Below, piece after piece: positions 51,011 through 60,459 of a stretch of 64,000 nt of DNA. A model generated the notes under the pieces. The model did no database searches and was not told where the DNA came from. It worked only from the letters and a program-made list of their open reading frames with translations. The stretch's first letter is position 1; each line of letters begins with the position of its first letter. This DNA comes from an uncultured Hellea sp. (lineage in GTDB: Bacteria; Pseudomonadota; Alphaproteobacteria; Caulobacterales; Maricaulaceae). Location of the stretch: positions 1 to 64,000 of the forward strand of contig CALLMD010000019.1 in the NCBI GenBank assembly GCA_938007935.1. Direction: 5' to 3'. The position numbers and the translations under genes were made by a program.

Positions 51011-52714
51011 CTATTTGCTCGGATTATTGGCTAAATTAAATTCGAACGACGAACCGTTTAATATCCCATCACAGATCACATCCAATCCAGGGTCACGCCC
51101 GGGGTAAGACATCTCCATAGAATTTCCAGTCAGCGATGTTAAAGACCAACCATTCTTTTTTTCTAAAACCTTTACAGGAATGCATCTTCTGAAAAAGAAA
51201 TGATACGCATATCTTTTTGCCTTAGCGGTTAAAGTAGGCGTCAAGGGCTTAAATGTCTCTTCAGAGTCCAATAGTTTGATATATGATTGAGCGGAGTCGG
51301 CATCGTGACTGAATCCTTTTCCTCTAATCCATGCATCTCCCGCCACAATCACAGACTGCCCCCTTGCCGCAAGCTCCATGCCAAGTTTTGTATTAAAAAT
51401 TACAACTCGTCGAGCGAGGCGAGCTAAAACATATGTATTCGTTATCATCTCAGGCGGTATTATCGTAACATTTTCTGGTAAGTTAGGAAAAGCTTTATGA
51501 ATTGCATCATCTAATCGATCTTGAGCTACGGGCTGGCTCATAACCTCTCCTGGATGGCACCTAATAACTAACTCCTGATCAGGATTTTTTTCAAACCATT
51601 TAACTGTCTCTATCGTCCATTCAATCATATCTCCAAATGCCGATTTAGGATAATGCAGTCGTGCATCCCAAGCAACATTAGCGGCAAGTAAAGTTAACTT
51701 TTTATCTTCATCTAAACCTAATTCAGACACGAGAGTTTTTTCCAACTCAGGCGCTTTACGTTGAAAAGTTATCCAATCCTTTTTACCAGTTTCACGGGAA
51801 ATTAAATACTCATCAAGGTCCGCATTCTCTTGATCCGTCAAAATAGTTGAGTCCCACGTCTCAACAGGCTCGGAAATCATTTTTTTATGATAAGTATCAT
51901 CGTGTTGATAAATAAGCCGCTTATTACGATAGGAAGGATGCCAGGTTACTAGGCGGGTTGAGCTCTCTTTAATAACATGCGCTATAGGACCTTGCGGAAC
52001 ATAAATACCATGATGAGCGAGAACAACATGGTATTGCTCTGGTATAAATATTTTCCTCGCGGCAACATCTGTTAAATATGCTGCCTCTAAGTAACGTGCA
52101 TATATTTCAGAATCAGCCAATGTTTCGTTTAGAGTTGCTTTTCCAAAAAACCGTAGCGCTCCGGCACGCGCATGCTCTAAACGCGCATCGGGTTCTGAAA
52201 AATCTATTGTTGCCTTGTGTACCTTAGCAAAAGCCTTGGCCGCAACTTTGTCTGCACTTCCAATATATTCCGAAAATCGAATTACATTAAGGCCTAAGGG
52301 AGAGACACAGCGCTCTGCAGCACCAGTACAAATATCACAAAAATCAAATTGAGGTCCACGCTCAATTAAGCGCTGTATATTAGGTACAATCTTATGATCT
52401 AACACCTGACATGCAGGTAATGCCCCATCACAATAGATAAAATCAACTCTCGCCCCGCGCAATGTTAACGCAACAGCTATAAGACTATCAATTGTATTGA
52501 CCGTAAAATTAAGTCCTAAACTTGTTGCGATTGCAACACGCGGACCGTCAGCATTTTGACGAGCTTCTTGCCATCTCTCAGCATGCCCATCTAATAGCTT
52601 TCCCCAGTCTGGATAAGCATCTTCTCGTTTTGTTAGCTTATCAAGCCTCCATCTTCGTACCGGCGCATAAAGTGCAGAGTTACGCAAAGCCAGTAGAGTG
52701 CTGTTAGTTGGCAT
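51011..52714 (-). CDS. Capsule-synthesis-like glycosyltransferase, paralogue A
   Basis: A 567-aa cytosolic protein that looks like a GT-B enzyme of the capsular polysaccharide (KpsS/KpsC-related) group. The C-terminal half has RCHPGEVM and, near 450, FNTKLGMELAARGQSVIVAGDAWIRGKG, the usual nucleotide-sugar site. The N-terminal half has a cysteine cluster (DGALPACQ, then FCDICTG and ERCVSPLG) that could bind a metal. It is homologous over its whole length with 62102-63799 (shared HHGIY-x-PQG, HDDTYH, YAYHFFFRR). It stands between the NeuB-like and phosphatase genes, so the CMP-ulosonate might be its donor; this is inference. Confidence 0.7.
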   Translation of the reverse strand: MPTNSTLLALRNSALYAPVRRWRLDKLTKREDAYPDWGKLLDGHAERWQEARQNADGPRVAIATSLGLNFTVNTIDSLIAVALTLRGARVDFIYCDGALPACQVLDHKIVPNIQRLIERGPQFDFCDICTGAAERCVSPLGLNVIRFSEYIGSADKVAAKAFAKVHKATIDFSEPDARLEHARAGALRFFGKATLNETLADSEIYARYLEAAYLTDVAARKIFIPEQYHVVLAHHGIYVPQGPIAHVIKESSTRLVTWHPSYRNKRLIYQHDDTYHKKMISEPVETWDSTILTDQENADLDEYLISRETGKKDWITFQRKAPELEKTLVSELGLDEDKKLTLLAANVAWDARLHYPKSAFGDMIEWTIETVKWFEKNPDQELVIRCHPGEVMSQPVAQDRLDDAIHKAFPNLPENVTIIPPEMITNTYVLARLARRVVIFNTKLGMELAARGQSVIVAGDAWIRGKGFSHDADSAQSYIKLLDSEETFKPLTPTLTAKAKRYAYHFFFRRCIPVKVLEKKNGWSLTSLTGNSMEMSYPGRDPGLDVICDGILNGSSFEFNLANNPSK

Positions 52715-52730
52715 AGTATCAAATCGAGAG

Positions 52731-53822
52731 TTACGGCTCTCCTAATACTTTATTAGCATCAGCCTCAGTCAGTCCAAAATCATCAAAAACAAATGCATCT
52801 TCTGCATTAACAGATTTCGCCAACTTTTGACCTAAGATTGCATCTTGAAAATATGGAGCCATGCCATCCCCAGGAGACTTCAGAGCAATATCTTCAATTT
52901 TGAGCACGTGTCCAGCAGGTAAGTCACGGCCTGCAACAATCTTTTTTCCCATTTTTATTAATGGCGCAACTTCAGATGGGTACGACGTTTTAACTCCGTC
53001 TCCCATAGAAATGCGGGCTCTTTTTAAATCTCGCACTAAACGTCGAAGTCCATTTGGTTCCAATGAAAACGCCTGATCAGTACCCTTAGCAGCTCTGTTT
53101 AAGGTTATATGCTTTTCAAGAACTCTTGCTCCACACATATAACCCACTAAGGCCATAGCGATACCACTATCATGTGAAGAAAATCCGATTGGAATATCTT
53201 TAAATGCATTTCTGTAAGTCTCAATTACCTTAATGTTTAACTCTTCAAATTTCGGAGGATAACCAGACGTACACTGCATGATACAGAGATTTTCATTAAT
53301 CGGCATGATTGCATCATACGCGCGCACGACATCTCTCATCGTGGCTCCGCCAGTAGACACGAACATAGGTTTACCCAAGGATGCAATATACTTGAGCAAA
53401 GGAATAGTTTTCAAATCACCAGAGGCGATTTTGAAAGCAGGCATGTCGATATCATTTAGGAAATCTGCGCTTGCATAGTCCCAAGCGGTAGAGAACATAG
53501 TTATTCCAATTTTCTTAGAATATTCTCTCAGTTCAACATATTCATCACGACCAAATTCAAGAAACTCTCGATGCTCACCATAAGTTTTAGCGTAAGCGTT
53601 TTCCGAATTATAATTCGCCTCATAATATTTAGATGTGTAAAGTGACTTATTGTCTCTTTTCTGAAGTTTTACTGCATTTGCGCCCGCTGTCTTTGAAATA
53701 TCAAATAGCTCCTTGCATTTATCGACATCACCTTCATGATTTTGGCCAATTTCCGCAATTACATACATATCGCTTGCATCGTTAATAGTAACACCATCAA
53801 CAATTAGTTCTCGGTTTGCCAT
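52731..53822 (-). CDS. NeuB-like nonulosonic acid synthase
   Basis: Joins phosphoenolpyruvate with an aldose to make a 2-keto-3-deoxy acid. About 363 aa: the TIM barrel has IAEIGQNHEGD, NAVKLQKRDN, FSTAWDYAS, KIASGDL, and EKHIT with GTDQAFSLEP, all typical of NeuB/PseI/LegI; the C-terminal SAF (antifreeze-like) domain is at about 280-345 (DLPAGHVLKIEDIALKSPG). Starts MMAN; the second ATG (53822) is better spaced from AAGGA. Whether the aldose is a ManNAc-type or a phosphate sugar is unknown; no epimerase or aminotransferase for an amino-sugar substrate is nearby. Confidence 0.92.
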   Translation of the reverse strand: MANRELIVDGVTINDASDMYVIAEIGQNHEGDVDKCKELFDISKTAGANAVKLQKRDNKSLYTSKYYEANYNSENAYAKTYGEHREFLEFGRDEYVELREYSKKIGITMFSTAWDYASADFLNDIDMPAFKIASGDLKTIPLLKYIASLGKPMFVSTGGATMRDVVRAYDAIMPINENLCIMQCTSGYPPKFEELNIKVIETYRNAFKDIPIGFSSHDSGIAMALVGYMCGARVLEKHITLNRAAKGTDQAFSLEPNGLRRLVRDLKRARISMGDGVKTSYPSEVAPLIKMGKKIVAGRDLPAGHVLKIEDIALKSPGDGMAPYFQDAILGQKLAKSVNAEDAFVFDDFGLTEADANKVLGEP

Positions 53823-53925
53823 CATATTCCTTTACAATACCATTTCGGCCTATTCGTAAGCCTTTAATTAGGTTGCGTCTATAACAACTTACCCGATACA
53901 ATCAATGGAGTTTCACCATTAAAAT

Positions 53926-54858
53926 TTACGAGCTATTTTTTACTTTGATTTTAGGCCCTCTGTATTTTTGACGTAAATGGTAAGGCTTACGAATAGTAAA
54001 AAGAAGATCAAACAAACCTATATGTTTGGCCATAATAGTATTGTGATAATCCCGAGGGATATTACCAAAGATTTTCTTCGATGAGTTGATTGACAAGTCG
54101 AGCTTTTTAGAAAACTTAGCTTTGAAACCTTCCCACAACCATTTCTTAAATTCCCAATATTTTGAAGGTTTATTATACTTTGAATAAGTTTTTTTGTAGA
54201 GCGCATGAAAACGCTCATGCTTAGCCTGCAAGACTTTGTAATCTTCACTCTCGACGTCCTCTGACCAATTACGGTAGTGATGAATCGCGATATCTCGCGT
54301 ATATACAACGTCATAACCAAGAAATAAGACTTTTGCCGTGAGATCGGGATCAATTCCATAATCTCGAAATTCTTCACTAAATCCGCCAACAGCTTTCATA
54401 ACATGAGTGGGTAGCAAGCCTTGATTCACATTTAATATTCCTATTTTAGACACACCGCCAATATATGGAGCTTTAACGAAAGGTCCTTCCTTATCTTTAA
54501 CTTTAAGGCCGACCATTCCGAACTTCTTATTCTTCTTTAAAATCTCAACAGCACGATCAAGGCCATGGTTGACTATTTCATTGTCATCACTCACCCAACA
54601 AACATAAGGCGTGGTCACCTCAGCAAAAACATCATTATAAGCTCTAGCCTGACCGAGAAGTTTTCCTACATATACAGGCTTAATAACTGAACTTTCTACA
54701 GATTTTAAATATTCAATCGTTCCATCAGTGGATCCAGCATCCGTTATGTAGAGAAGATATGGGATTGTTGTTTCTCGTTTAATAGACTCAACTAATCTAA
54801 TAATTTGGTCGCGGCGATTGTAAGTGCCGACAACAATAGACAAAACAGGTGCAGTCAT
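53926..54858 (-). CDS. Family 2 glycosyltransferase
   Basis: GT-A type glycosyltransferase of about 310 aa. The core is LSIVVGTYNRRDQIIRLVES, TDAGSTDGTIEYL and the DxD-like motif VSDDNEIVNHG; after that comes a conserved EFRDYGIDPDLTAKV acid block for catalysis. The C-terminal 100 residues are very basic and may touch the membrane. I prefer the ATG at 54858 (AAGGAT upstream) over the open TTG-type start at 54894, since this leaves a 4-bp gap instead of a 32-bp overlap. Confidence 0.88.
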   Translation of the reverse strand: MTAPVLSIVVGTYNRRDQIIRLVESIKRETTIPYLLYITDAGSTDGTIEYLKSVESSVIKPVYVGKLLGQARAYNDVFAEVTTPYVCWVSDDNEIVNHGLDRAVEILKKNKKFGMVGLKVKDKEGPFVKAPYIGGVSKIGILNVNQGLLPTHVMKAVGGFSEEFRDYGIDPDLTAKVLFLGYDVVYTRDIAIHHYRNWSEDVESEDYKVLQAKHERFHALYKKTYSKYNKPSKYWEFKKWLWEGFKAKFSKKLDLSINSSKKIFGNIPRDYHNTIMAKHIGLFDLLFTIRKPYHLRQKYRGPKIKVKNSS

Positions 54859-54862
54859 AAGG

Positions 54863-55837
54863 TCATTTATCCTTTTCGATGTCAAGTGAAGCAAACCACT
54901 TCACGTAATCTTTAAGACCATCGCTTAATTTAGTTTGAGCAATGAACCCTAACTCTTTTTCAGATTTTTCTACATTAGCGCGCAAATGTTTCGGGTCACC
55001 ACTTCTTATGCGGCCATTAAACGTTATATGCGTGTTAACCTCGGCCGCTTTTAGTAGACCAGCTGCCAGTTCCGCAATACTTATACTCACTCCGCTTGCC
55101 CCATTAAAAACTCTCACGCCATGCTTAGAATTTGACTCTGCAAGCTTCACAATTAAATCTGATGCGTCCAAAACATGCAAAAAATCTCGCGTCTCATCAC
55201 CTGCTCCCCAAAGCTCTAAAACCTCATCGGGTCTTTCTTTGATTTTATGCATTATATCCCAAAGAATTTGTTTTCTGAGTCCAGCACCATAAATTGAAAA
55301 AAATCTCACGATTGATGCATCTAACGGCCTCATGCGCGCTTCGCCTTCTACAAGCTGCTCACACAGAAGCTTATGCAATCCATAAGGTGAAACAGGCTTG
55401 CAAACATCATCTTCGAGCAATGGCTCAGAAGAGCCAACATTGCCATAAACTGCGGCAGAAGAGACTAATACCAAGCGTGGGCTGACTTTGCATCCACGAA
55501 TAAATTCTAAAATTGCAAAAGTACTGCCAACAGAAAGATTAAAGTCGCAAGAGGGGTCCTCCCAAGAGCGCCCCACTGAAGCGCCACCTGCTGCATGGAT
55601 TATAACGTCAGGCTCGCCATATTTTTCAGACGCCATATGGAAGAGGTCTTTGGAAATCAGTCCATCACAATGATTGACACTGCCAGCCAAAATGTCAGGC
55701 GTATTACCGTGCCCTAAAGTCGTAACTCGCCAACCTTTTTGTAGTAATAATGAAGATGTCCTGGCACCTAAAAACCCACAGCCGCCTGCAACCATTGCAT
55801 GCCTGTCTTTTACATTATTTTTTCCAATAGTCGGCAC
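54863..55837 (-). CDS. NAD-dependent sugar epimerase/dehydratase
   Basis: Extended short-chain dehydrogenase of 324 aa acting on a nucleotide sugar. The NAD motif GGCGFLGARTSSLL is at about 18-31, VSSAAVYGN and the catalytic SPYGLHK (YxxxK) follow, and ETRDFLHVLDASDLIVKL is the family C-terminal motif. Resembles UDP-glucose 4-epimerase/dTDP-glucose dehydratase relatives; the precise reaction cannot be set. GTG 55837 has AAGGA eight bases upstream and overlaps the methyltransferase gene by 23 bp; ATG 55795 is the alternative. Confidence 0.85.
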   Translation of the reverse strand: MPTIGKNNVKDRHAMVAGGCGFLGARTSSLLLQKGWRVTTLGHGNTPDILAGSVNHCDGLISKDLFHMASEKYGEPDVIIHAAGGASVGRSWEDPSCDFNLSVGSTFAILEFIRGCKVSPRLVLVSSAAVYGNVGSSEPLLEDDVCKPVSPYGLHKLLCEQLVEGEARMRPLDASIVRFFSIYGAGLRKQILWDIMHKIKERPDEVLELWGAGDETRDFLHVLDASDLIVKLAESNSKHGVRVFNGASGVSISIAELAAGLLKAAEVNTHITFNGRIRSGDPKHLRANVEKSEKELGFIAQTKLSDGLKDYVKWFASLDIEKDK

Positions 55838-56519
55838 GCTGAGGTTCCTTCATATCCAGTGGGCAAAAATCACGCAAATTAATAGGGACTCGAGACATTA
55901 CCCATATACACCGGCGTTCATGACGTTCAGATGAGCTTTGAAAGTCAGGATGATTAATGGGTGCATTAATCTTATAAAGATAATCAAACCCACAAGCCCA
56001 AATCGCGCGTTCAACCGCGCTTTGAGTTAAGATCATGGCTAATGGCTGTATGCCCTGAGTTTCATTTGGATTCTCTTTGACAACGCGAGCAAACTCTTTT
56101 TCACCAGGGATAACCATTGTCTCTAAAAGCATAACATTTTTGGTCATTTTTGCCATCATACGCAAAGACCTTAGTGGATTTTCTAAATGATATAGTATTC
56201 CATAAGCCAAAGAAAAGTCTCGCGGTGCTGGCAATACTTCTGCGTCTGCACCATCAAAGTCAAAAGTTTGAAAATGACATTCCGGTGCGCGCTTGCGTCC
56301 AAGCTCTACTAAATCTTGCCTTCCCTCTAAAGCATGGACATTAAGCCCAATATCATGCAGTCGTTTTGAAAACCAACCTGGACCAGAGCCAAAGTCATAA
56401 GCGGTATTTGTTGCCACTCCACTCTCAGTTACATCTGAAAGTACTTGTTTTGCAACAAGCCAACGCGCTTCGTTAATTTCCAAATATGCCGGAGAATCAA
56501 ATAACAAAGTTGATTTCAC
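55815..56519 (-). CDS. Class I SAM-dependent methyltransferase
   Basis: A 234-aa methyltransferase. Motif I is AYDFGSGPGWFSKRLHDIG near residue 45, followed by VHALEGRQDLVELGRKRAPE and the LAYGILYHLENPLRSLRMM segment typical of small-molecule or sugar methyltransferases. GTG start 56519 is preceded by AGGAG. Probably methylates a sugar of the polymer; one of three methyltransferases in this cluster. Confidence 0.83.
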   Translation of the reverse strand: MKSTLLFDSPAYLEINEARWLVAKQVLSDVTESGVATNTAYDFGSGPGWFSKRLHDIGLNVHALEGRQDLVELGRKRAPECHFQTFDFDGADAEVLPAPRDFSLAYGILYHLENPLRSLRMMAKMTKNVMLLETMVIPGEKEFARVVKENPNETQGIQPLAMILTQSAVERAIWACGFDYLYKINAPINHPDFQSSSERHERRCIWVMSRVPINLRDFCPLDMKEPQRADYWKK

Positions 56520-56528
56520 TTAAGGCTC

Positions 56529-57857
56529 CTAAAGCTTTGTCTTTTCAGTATCCCAATTAAGGAACGGCCGTAGACCACCTGGAAATGTACGAGAATATCG
56601 ACCACGAGCCACGTTATTAATATCAGCAATAACTTCATACACTGAAAATGAAATTGCATTATCGACAATTTGATGCCGCACTAACGGATCTGCAGTCACC
56701 AAACAAATTGTTACATAATGTAGGCCTTCATTTAGTAAATTACCTGGTATGTGCACGCGGCTTTTATACCGGCCAGGATCTTGAATAGCTTGTTCATACG
56801 CGTCATCAGTAAACGCAACCACAAATAATATTTCGTTTTGTTCGTTTTTAAAATGCAAGGCAGGTTCAACTCTTAGACCTGAATAGTAAACATCATAAAT
56901 AATTTCCAACGTGCAATCTTGCGTAATTTTAAACGATCTCGCAGGTTGCTCTAAATTATCTAACACCTGTGCAGACACTAACTCACAAACCGTCTCTATT
57001 TCTTCAATACGCTTTAAAAGCCCCTCAGAAGATTGAGTTCCTACATACTCACCTTCTTTTTTTACATTAGGTATTTTATCGGTTTTGATAGGAGCTTGAT
57101 AAGTCGCCGATATATCTGACATTTTTGCTTCATATGCTTCACAAACATCATGCACTGGCCCATCCATAACAATCTCGCCATGACTTAACCAAATACATCT
57201 GTCACAAAATTTTCTAACGGTTCCGGTAGAGTGAGAAACAAATAAAATAGTGCGCCCATGGCCGGTCAAATCTTCCATACGGGTCAGGCATTTTTTTTGA
57301 AAAGACGCATCACCAACTGATAGAACTTCATCTAGCATCAAAATATCTGGTTCAAGATGGGCGGCAACAGAAAACCCCAATCGAGCTCTCATACCAGTTG
57401 AATATGTTCCAACTGGTTCTTCAATGAACCGACCAATCTCTGAAAACTCCAATATGGCATCCATTCTATCATCGATCTCTTGCCGGGTTAATCCATGCAA
57501 CGATGCGTTTAGGTATACATTTTGGCGGCCCGTAAGGTCTGGGTTAAATCCAGTTCCAACCTCTAATAAAGAAGTCGAACGCCCATGAATGAATGCTTCT
57601 CCCTCAGTTGGATTAACGACGCGAGATAGAATTTTTAACAAAGTTGATTTGCCAGCTCCATTATGCCCCATAACTCCAACGCGTTCACCAGCTCGCACCG
57701 TAAAACTTACATTTTTTAACGCCCAAAAGTCCTTGCTATCCGACCGCTTTATCGAATTCTTCTTCATTGTTTTCTTGGATAAGCTAGAGGTCATTCTATA
57801 CTTCTTTGAGAGACCTCGAACATCCAGAACTATGTCAGACCCATCAAACTCAGACAA
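56529..57857 (-). CDS. wzt: Polysaccharide ABC export ATPase with C-terminal domain (Wzt)
   Basis: ATP-binding half of the polysaccharide exporter, about 442 aa. The ATPase domain has Walker A GHNGAGKST, signature YSTGMRARLGFS, Walker B ILMLDEVLSVGD. From about 290 to 440 there is a beta-rich C-terminal extension (SFKITQDCTLEIIYDVYYSG, ALHFKNEQNE) of the Wzt_C kind, which in O9a-type systems binds the finished chain end. The first ATG after the Wzm stop (57900) is in another frame and ends after 16 codons at 57850; TTG 57857, with GGAG six bases upstream, gives the right protein. A longer TTG start (57893) is possible. Confidence 0.88.
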   Translation of the reverse strand: MSEFDGSDIVLDVRGLSKKYRMTSSLSKKTMKKNSIKRSDSKDFWALKNVSFTVRAGERVGVMGHNGAGKSTLLKILSRVVNPTEGEAFIHGRSTSLLEVGTGFNPDLTGRQNVYLNASLHGLTRQEIDDRMDAILEFSEIGRFIEEPVGTYSTGMRARLGFSVAAHLEPDILMLDEVLSVGDASFQKKCLTRMEDLTGHGRTILFVSHSTGTVRKFCDRCIWLSHGEIVMDGPVHDVCEAYEAKMSDISATYQAPIKTDKIPNVKKEGEYVGTQSSEGLLKRIEEIETVCELVSAQVLDNLEQPARSFKITQDCTLEIIYDVYYSGLRVEPALHFKNEQNEILFVVAFTDDAYEQAIQDPGRYKSRVHIPGNLLNEGLHYVTICLVTADPLVRHQIVDNAISFSVYEVIADINNVARGRYSRTFPGGLRPFLNWDTEKTKL

Positions 57858-57899
57858 TTCGGACTCCGAATAAAAAATTTTGGCCAAGAACAACGCTCA

Positions 57900-58736
57900 T
57901 TAGATTTTATCCCCATGGTTGTGAATTGCCCAAGAGAGCATTATCAACCCCACAATTGTCAGTGTAAAAGTGATGCCAACAGACACCAACCAGGCGATAA
58001 TATCTATCGACGCAGGTTCAAATAAAGCGCCCCTCATACCAGAGAGAACACCAACCATTGGGTTTGCAATATAATATTTCTGAATTACTAGCGGTAAAAT
58101 TGACTTCGAAAATAAAACTGGAGACAAAAATAGGCCTAAATAAAGGACTGTTTCTAAAATTTTTCTATAATCTTTATGAACCGCGACAAGAGCGGCAAAA
58201 ATTAGTCCGCTGGCAAAAGCGAGCAATAATAACGTAGCCATAACTAAAAATATAAATGGGAATGACGTACTTACGGGAATACCCATAAATAATTGAAAAA
58301 CGATAATTGCGGCTACAATAACAATACAATCTATCCAGCGCCCTAATACAACTGATATGGGACTCAAAATTCTAGGAAAATAAACTTTTCGACTTAATGA
58401 GGCATCCGTACTTATGGACCCTGCCACCTGAACTGTTATCTCAGCAAAAAGAAACCAAAGGCATAATCCGCTAAATATAAAAAGCGCATATGGAACACTT
58501 GAACCAAAGTCTGCATTTGCCATCCTTCGAATATAGAAAAATGCCAAGGTCATAATTCCAGGTCTAATAAAGCCCCAGAGAAGCGTTATAGGCGAGTTTA
58601 AAATCCGGGTTTGAATATTTCGAGATGTCAATTGCTTTAAAAGAGGTCGAAATTTCCAAATTTCAGAAATACTAAATATCCTCTCAGATTTCTCTGGACG
58701 AATATGAGTGACAGTTTTTTGAGATGTTTCAGTCAT
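57900..58736 (-). CDS. wzm: Polysaccharide ABC export permease (Wzm)
   Basis: Membrane half of the exporter, about 278 aa, ABC-2 type with six helices. Recognisable features are the amphipathic RNIQTRILNSPITLLWGFIRP at the start, the PYALFIFSGLCLWFLFAE segment and FLSPVLFSKSILP. ATG 58736 is preferred; a TTG at 58751 overlaps the glycosyltransferase stop. Together with Wzt it moves a lipid-linked polymer across the inner membrane. Confidence 0.9.
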   Translation of the reverse strand: MTETSQKTVTHIRPEKSERIFSISEIWKFRPLLKQLTSRNIQTRILNSPITLLWGFIRPGIMTLAFFYIRRMANADFGSSVPYALFIFSGLCLWFLFAEITVQVAGSISTDASLSRKVYFPRILSPISVVLGRWIDCIVIVAAIIVFQLFMGIPVSTSFPFIFLVMATLLLLAFASGLIFAALVAVHKDYRKILETVLYLGLFLSPVLFSKSILPLVIQKYYIANPMVGVLSGMRGALFEPASIDIIAWLVSVGITFTLTIVGLIMLSWAIHNHGDKI

Positions 58737-58747
58737 TATATTATGTG

Positions 58748-60256
58748 TCAAGTTGGGAGCTTACGACGAACGAGGTCACGCAAACGAAATAATGTACTTT
58801 TTATTGCCAGTTGAGTCTGTACATCATAAGTACTCATTTCTCCCTGAAGCTTCCTAATGCCTTGCGCTTCGATATCAGACTCCAGATCAAAATCAAGAAA
58901 CCTTTGACGTATTTCCGGAGAACATTTCGCAAGCGTGGCAATTACAATTAATTTTTTCGCGTTTTCCGAAAATTTGTGGTTATCTTGACATAGCCTGGCC
59001 CCCAACCGGGCTAAATCCTCAGGGTGATCGCGTAAAGATAATCTTATTGCTGCCAACCAACGATCAAGATCCCGTTGTTCATATCGATTATTCTCAGCGA
59101 TATGTTCAAAAAGCTCAGGAATAGTTTGCTCAAGGACCGCAACCAATTCATGTTTTTGCGGATCATACATCTTTTGAGACTTACGGGCTATGTTTAAAAA
59201 TACACGGGCACAATTTTGTGTATATTCGGCATGCCTATTCTTTGCGTCCGTTAGAGATGTTCGACGAGGGAGGTTTGTAGAAATATTTTTCATCTTCTGA
59301 ACGAGATCATTAGCATTTCTTGGGTCAAAGAACGTGGAGTCTGGAGGGGATTGCTCTCGATGAACTGGAATATCAGAAATGAGCCCTGGCAAACCAAGAG
59401 CCCTAGCTTCTTCAATAAAGGTACTCCAACCCTCAAATAAACTTGGCTGAATATACCCCGTTGCCCCCCTTAACAGCATAAGTTGTTCGTCACGGCTTAT
59501 ACGATTGGTTAATGTAACCTTTGATGCAACATTAGGAATAGCTAACAGTTTTTGCACCTGTTTTGCGTATTTAGGCCAGCGACTATCCTCAATAGCCCCT
59601 GTCATAACAATGTGTATATCAAGATCAGGAGCTAAAGATAAAGCCTCAGCGACAACAAGGTGGTTTTTATGTTTCCAAAATTGATTACATATAATGAAGT
59701 AATTCTCAGGGATATTCATGCGCGCTCTTAGTTTTTCATGAGCTGTAGAGTTATGCTTATCCCAAAACGAACTATCAAATACCGCAGGAAAATTAAATAC
59801 AGACCATCCTGAATCATCGAAATCAGGAAATAATATCCTAGTATCCTCAATTGCTTGAAAACTCGAAAACAAACAAACTGAAGGTCTTCTCGCCAATTCC
59901 CGATAATGTAGAAACCGTCGAGCCAGCTCTTGCTTTTCAAACATTTCGGGCAGGTGCTGACACTGCCAGTCAGGTATCCAGCCTCCCCATGGAGCACCAA
60001 ATGGCGCTTCGGGTAATTGAGTCGCTGGATACACAAAATCCAAATTAAGCGCCCGCGCGTTAGAGAACTTTTCTATTCTACTCACTAGGTTTCGATTATT
60101 GTTGGCAATAATTTCAGATTCAGGTGTTGAGGTCAGAAATGTAATATCTGGCCGTTCATGCTCAGGTAGATTATTTAACATGCGAGCAATGTTTAAGACA
60201 TAATTTATGCCTCCCATCCATCCCGCATTATAAAAAACTCTAAGACCAATTTTCAT
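58748..60256 (-). CDS. Family 1/4-type glycosyltransferase (GT-B)
   Basis: A 502-aa glycosyltransferase of GT-B fold. The N-terminal GWMGGINYVLNIARML is the acceptor-side start; the C-terminal domain has YIQPSLFEGWSTFIEEARALGLPGLISDIPVHRE, with the nucleotide-binding E-x7-E type motif. Residues from about 370 are an extra helical tail. First gene of the long minus-strand polysaccharide operon; its promoter should be in 60257-60459, which it shares with the divergent acetyltransferase gene. Confidence 0.87.
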   Translation of the reverse strand: MKIGLRVFYNAGWMGGINYVLNIARMLNNLPEHERPDITFLTSTPESEIIANNNRNLVSRIEKFSNARALNLDFVYPATQLPEAPFGAPWGGWIPDWQCQHLPEMFEKQELARRFLHYRELARRPSVCLFSSFQAIEDTRILFPDFDDSGWSVFNFPAVFDSSFWDKHNSTAHEKLRARMNIPENYFIICNQFWKHKNHLVVAEALSLAPDLDIHIVMTGAIEDSRWPKYAKQVQKLLAIPNVASKVTLTNRISRDEQLMLLRGATGYIQPSLFEGWSTFIEEARALGLPGLISDIPVHREQSPPDSTFFDPRNANDLVQKMKNISTNLPRRTSLTDAKNRHAEYTQNCARVFLNIARKSQKMYDPQKHELVAVLEQTIPELFEHIAENNRYEQRDLDRWLAAIRLSLRDHPEDLARLGARLCQDNHKFSENAKKLIVIATLAKCSPEIRQRFLDFDLESDIEAQGIRKLQGEMSTYDVQTQLAIKSTLFRLRDLVRRKLPT

Positions 60257-60459
60257 TTAAAAACCTAATTCATCTATTGCAACTACTTACAACCATACAT
60301 TAACAACCAAAGTTCAGAGAATACAGGCTGTATGCGTTCAAAGGTAATAAACTTGTGCGGCTTTACGCCACAATTTCTTTATTGCGACGCTCGATGTTTA
60401 ACTTGCAGACATTTATTCTATTGTCTATCTGAACTTCAATTAAAACGAAGGGTACTTTA

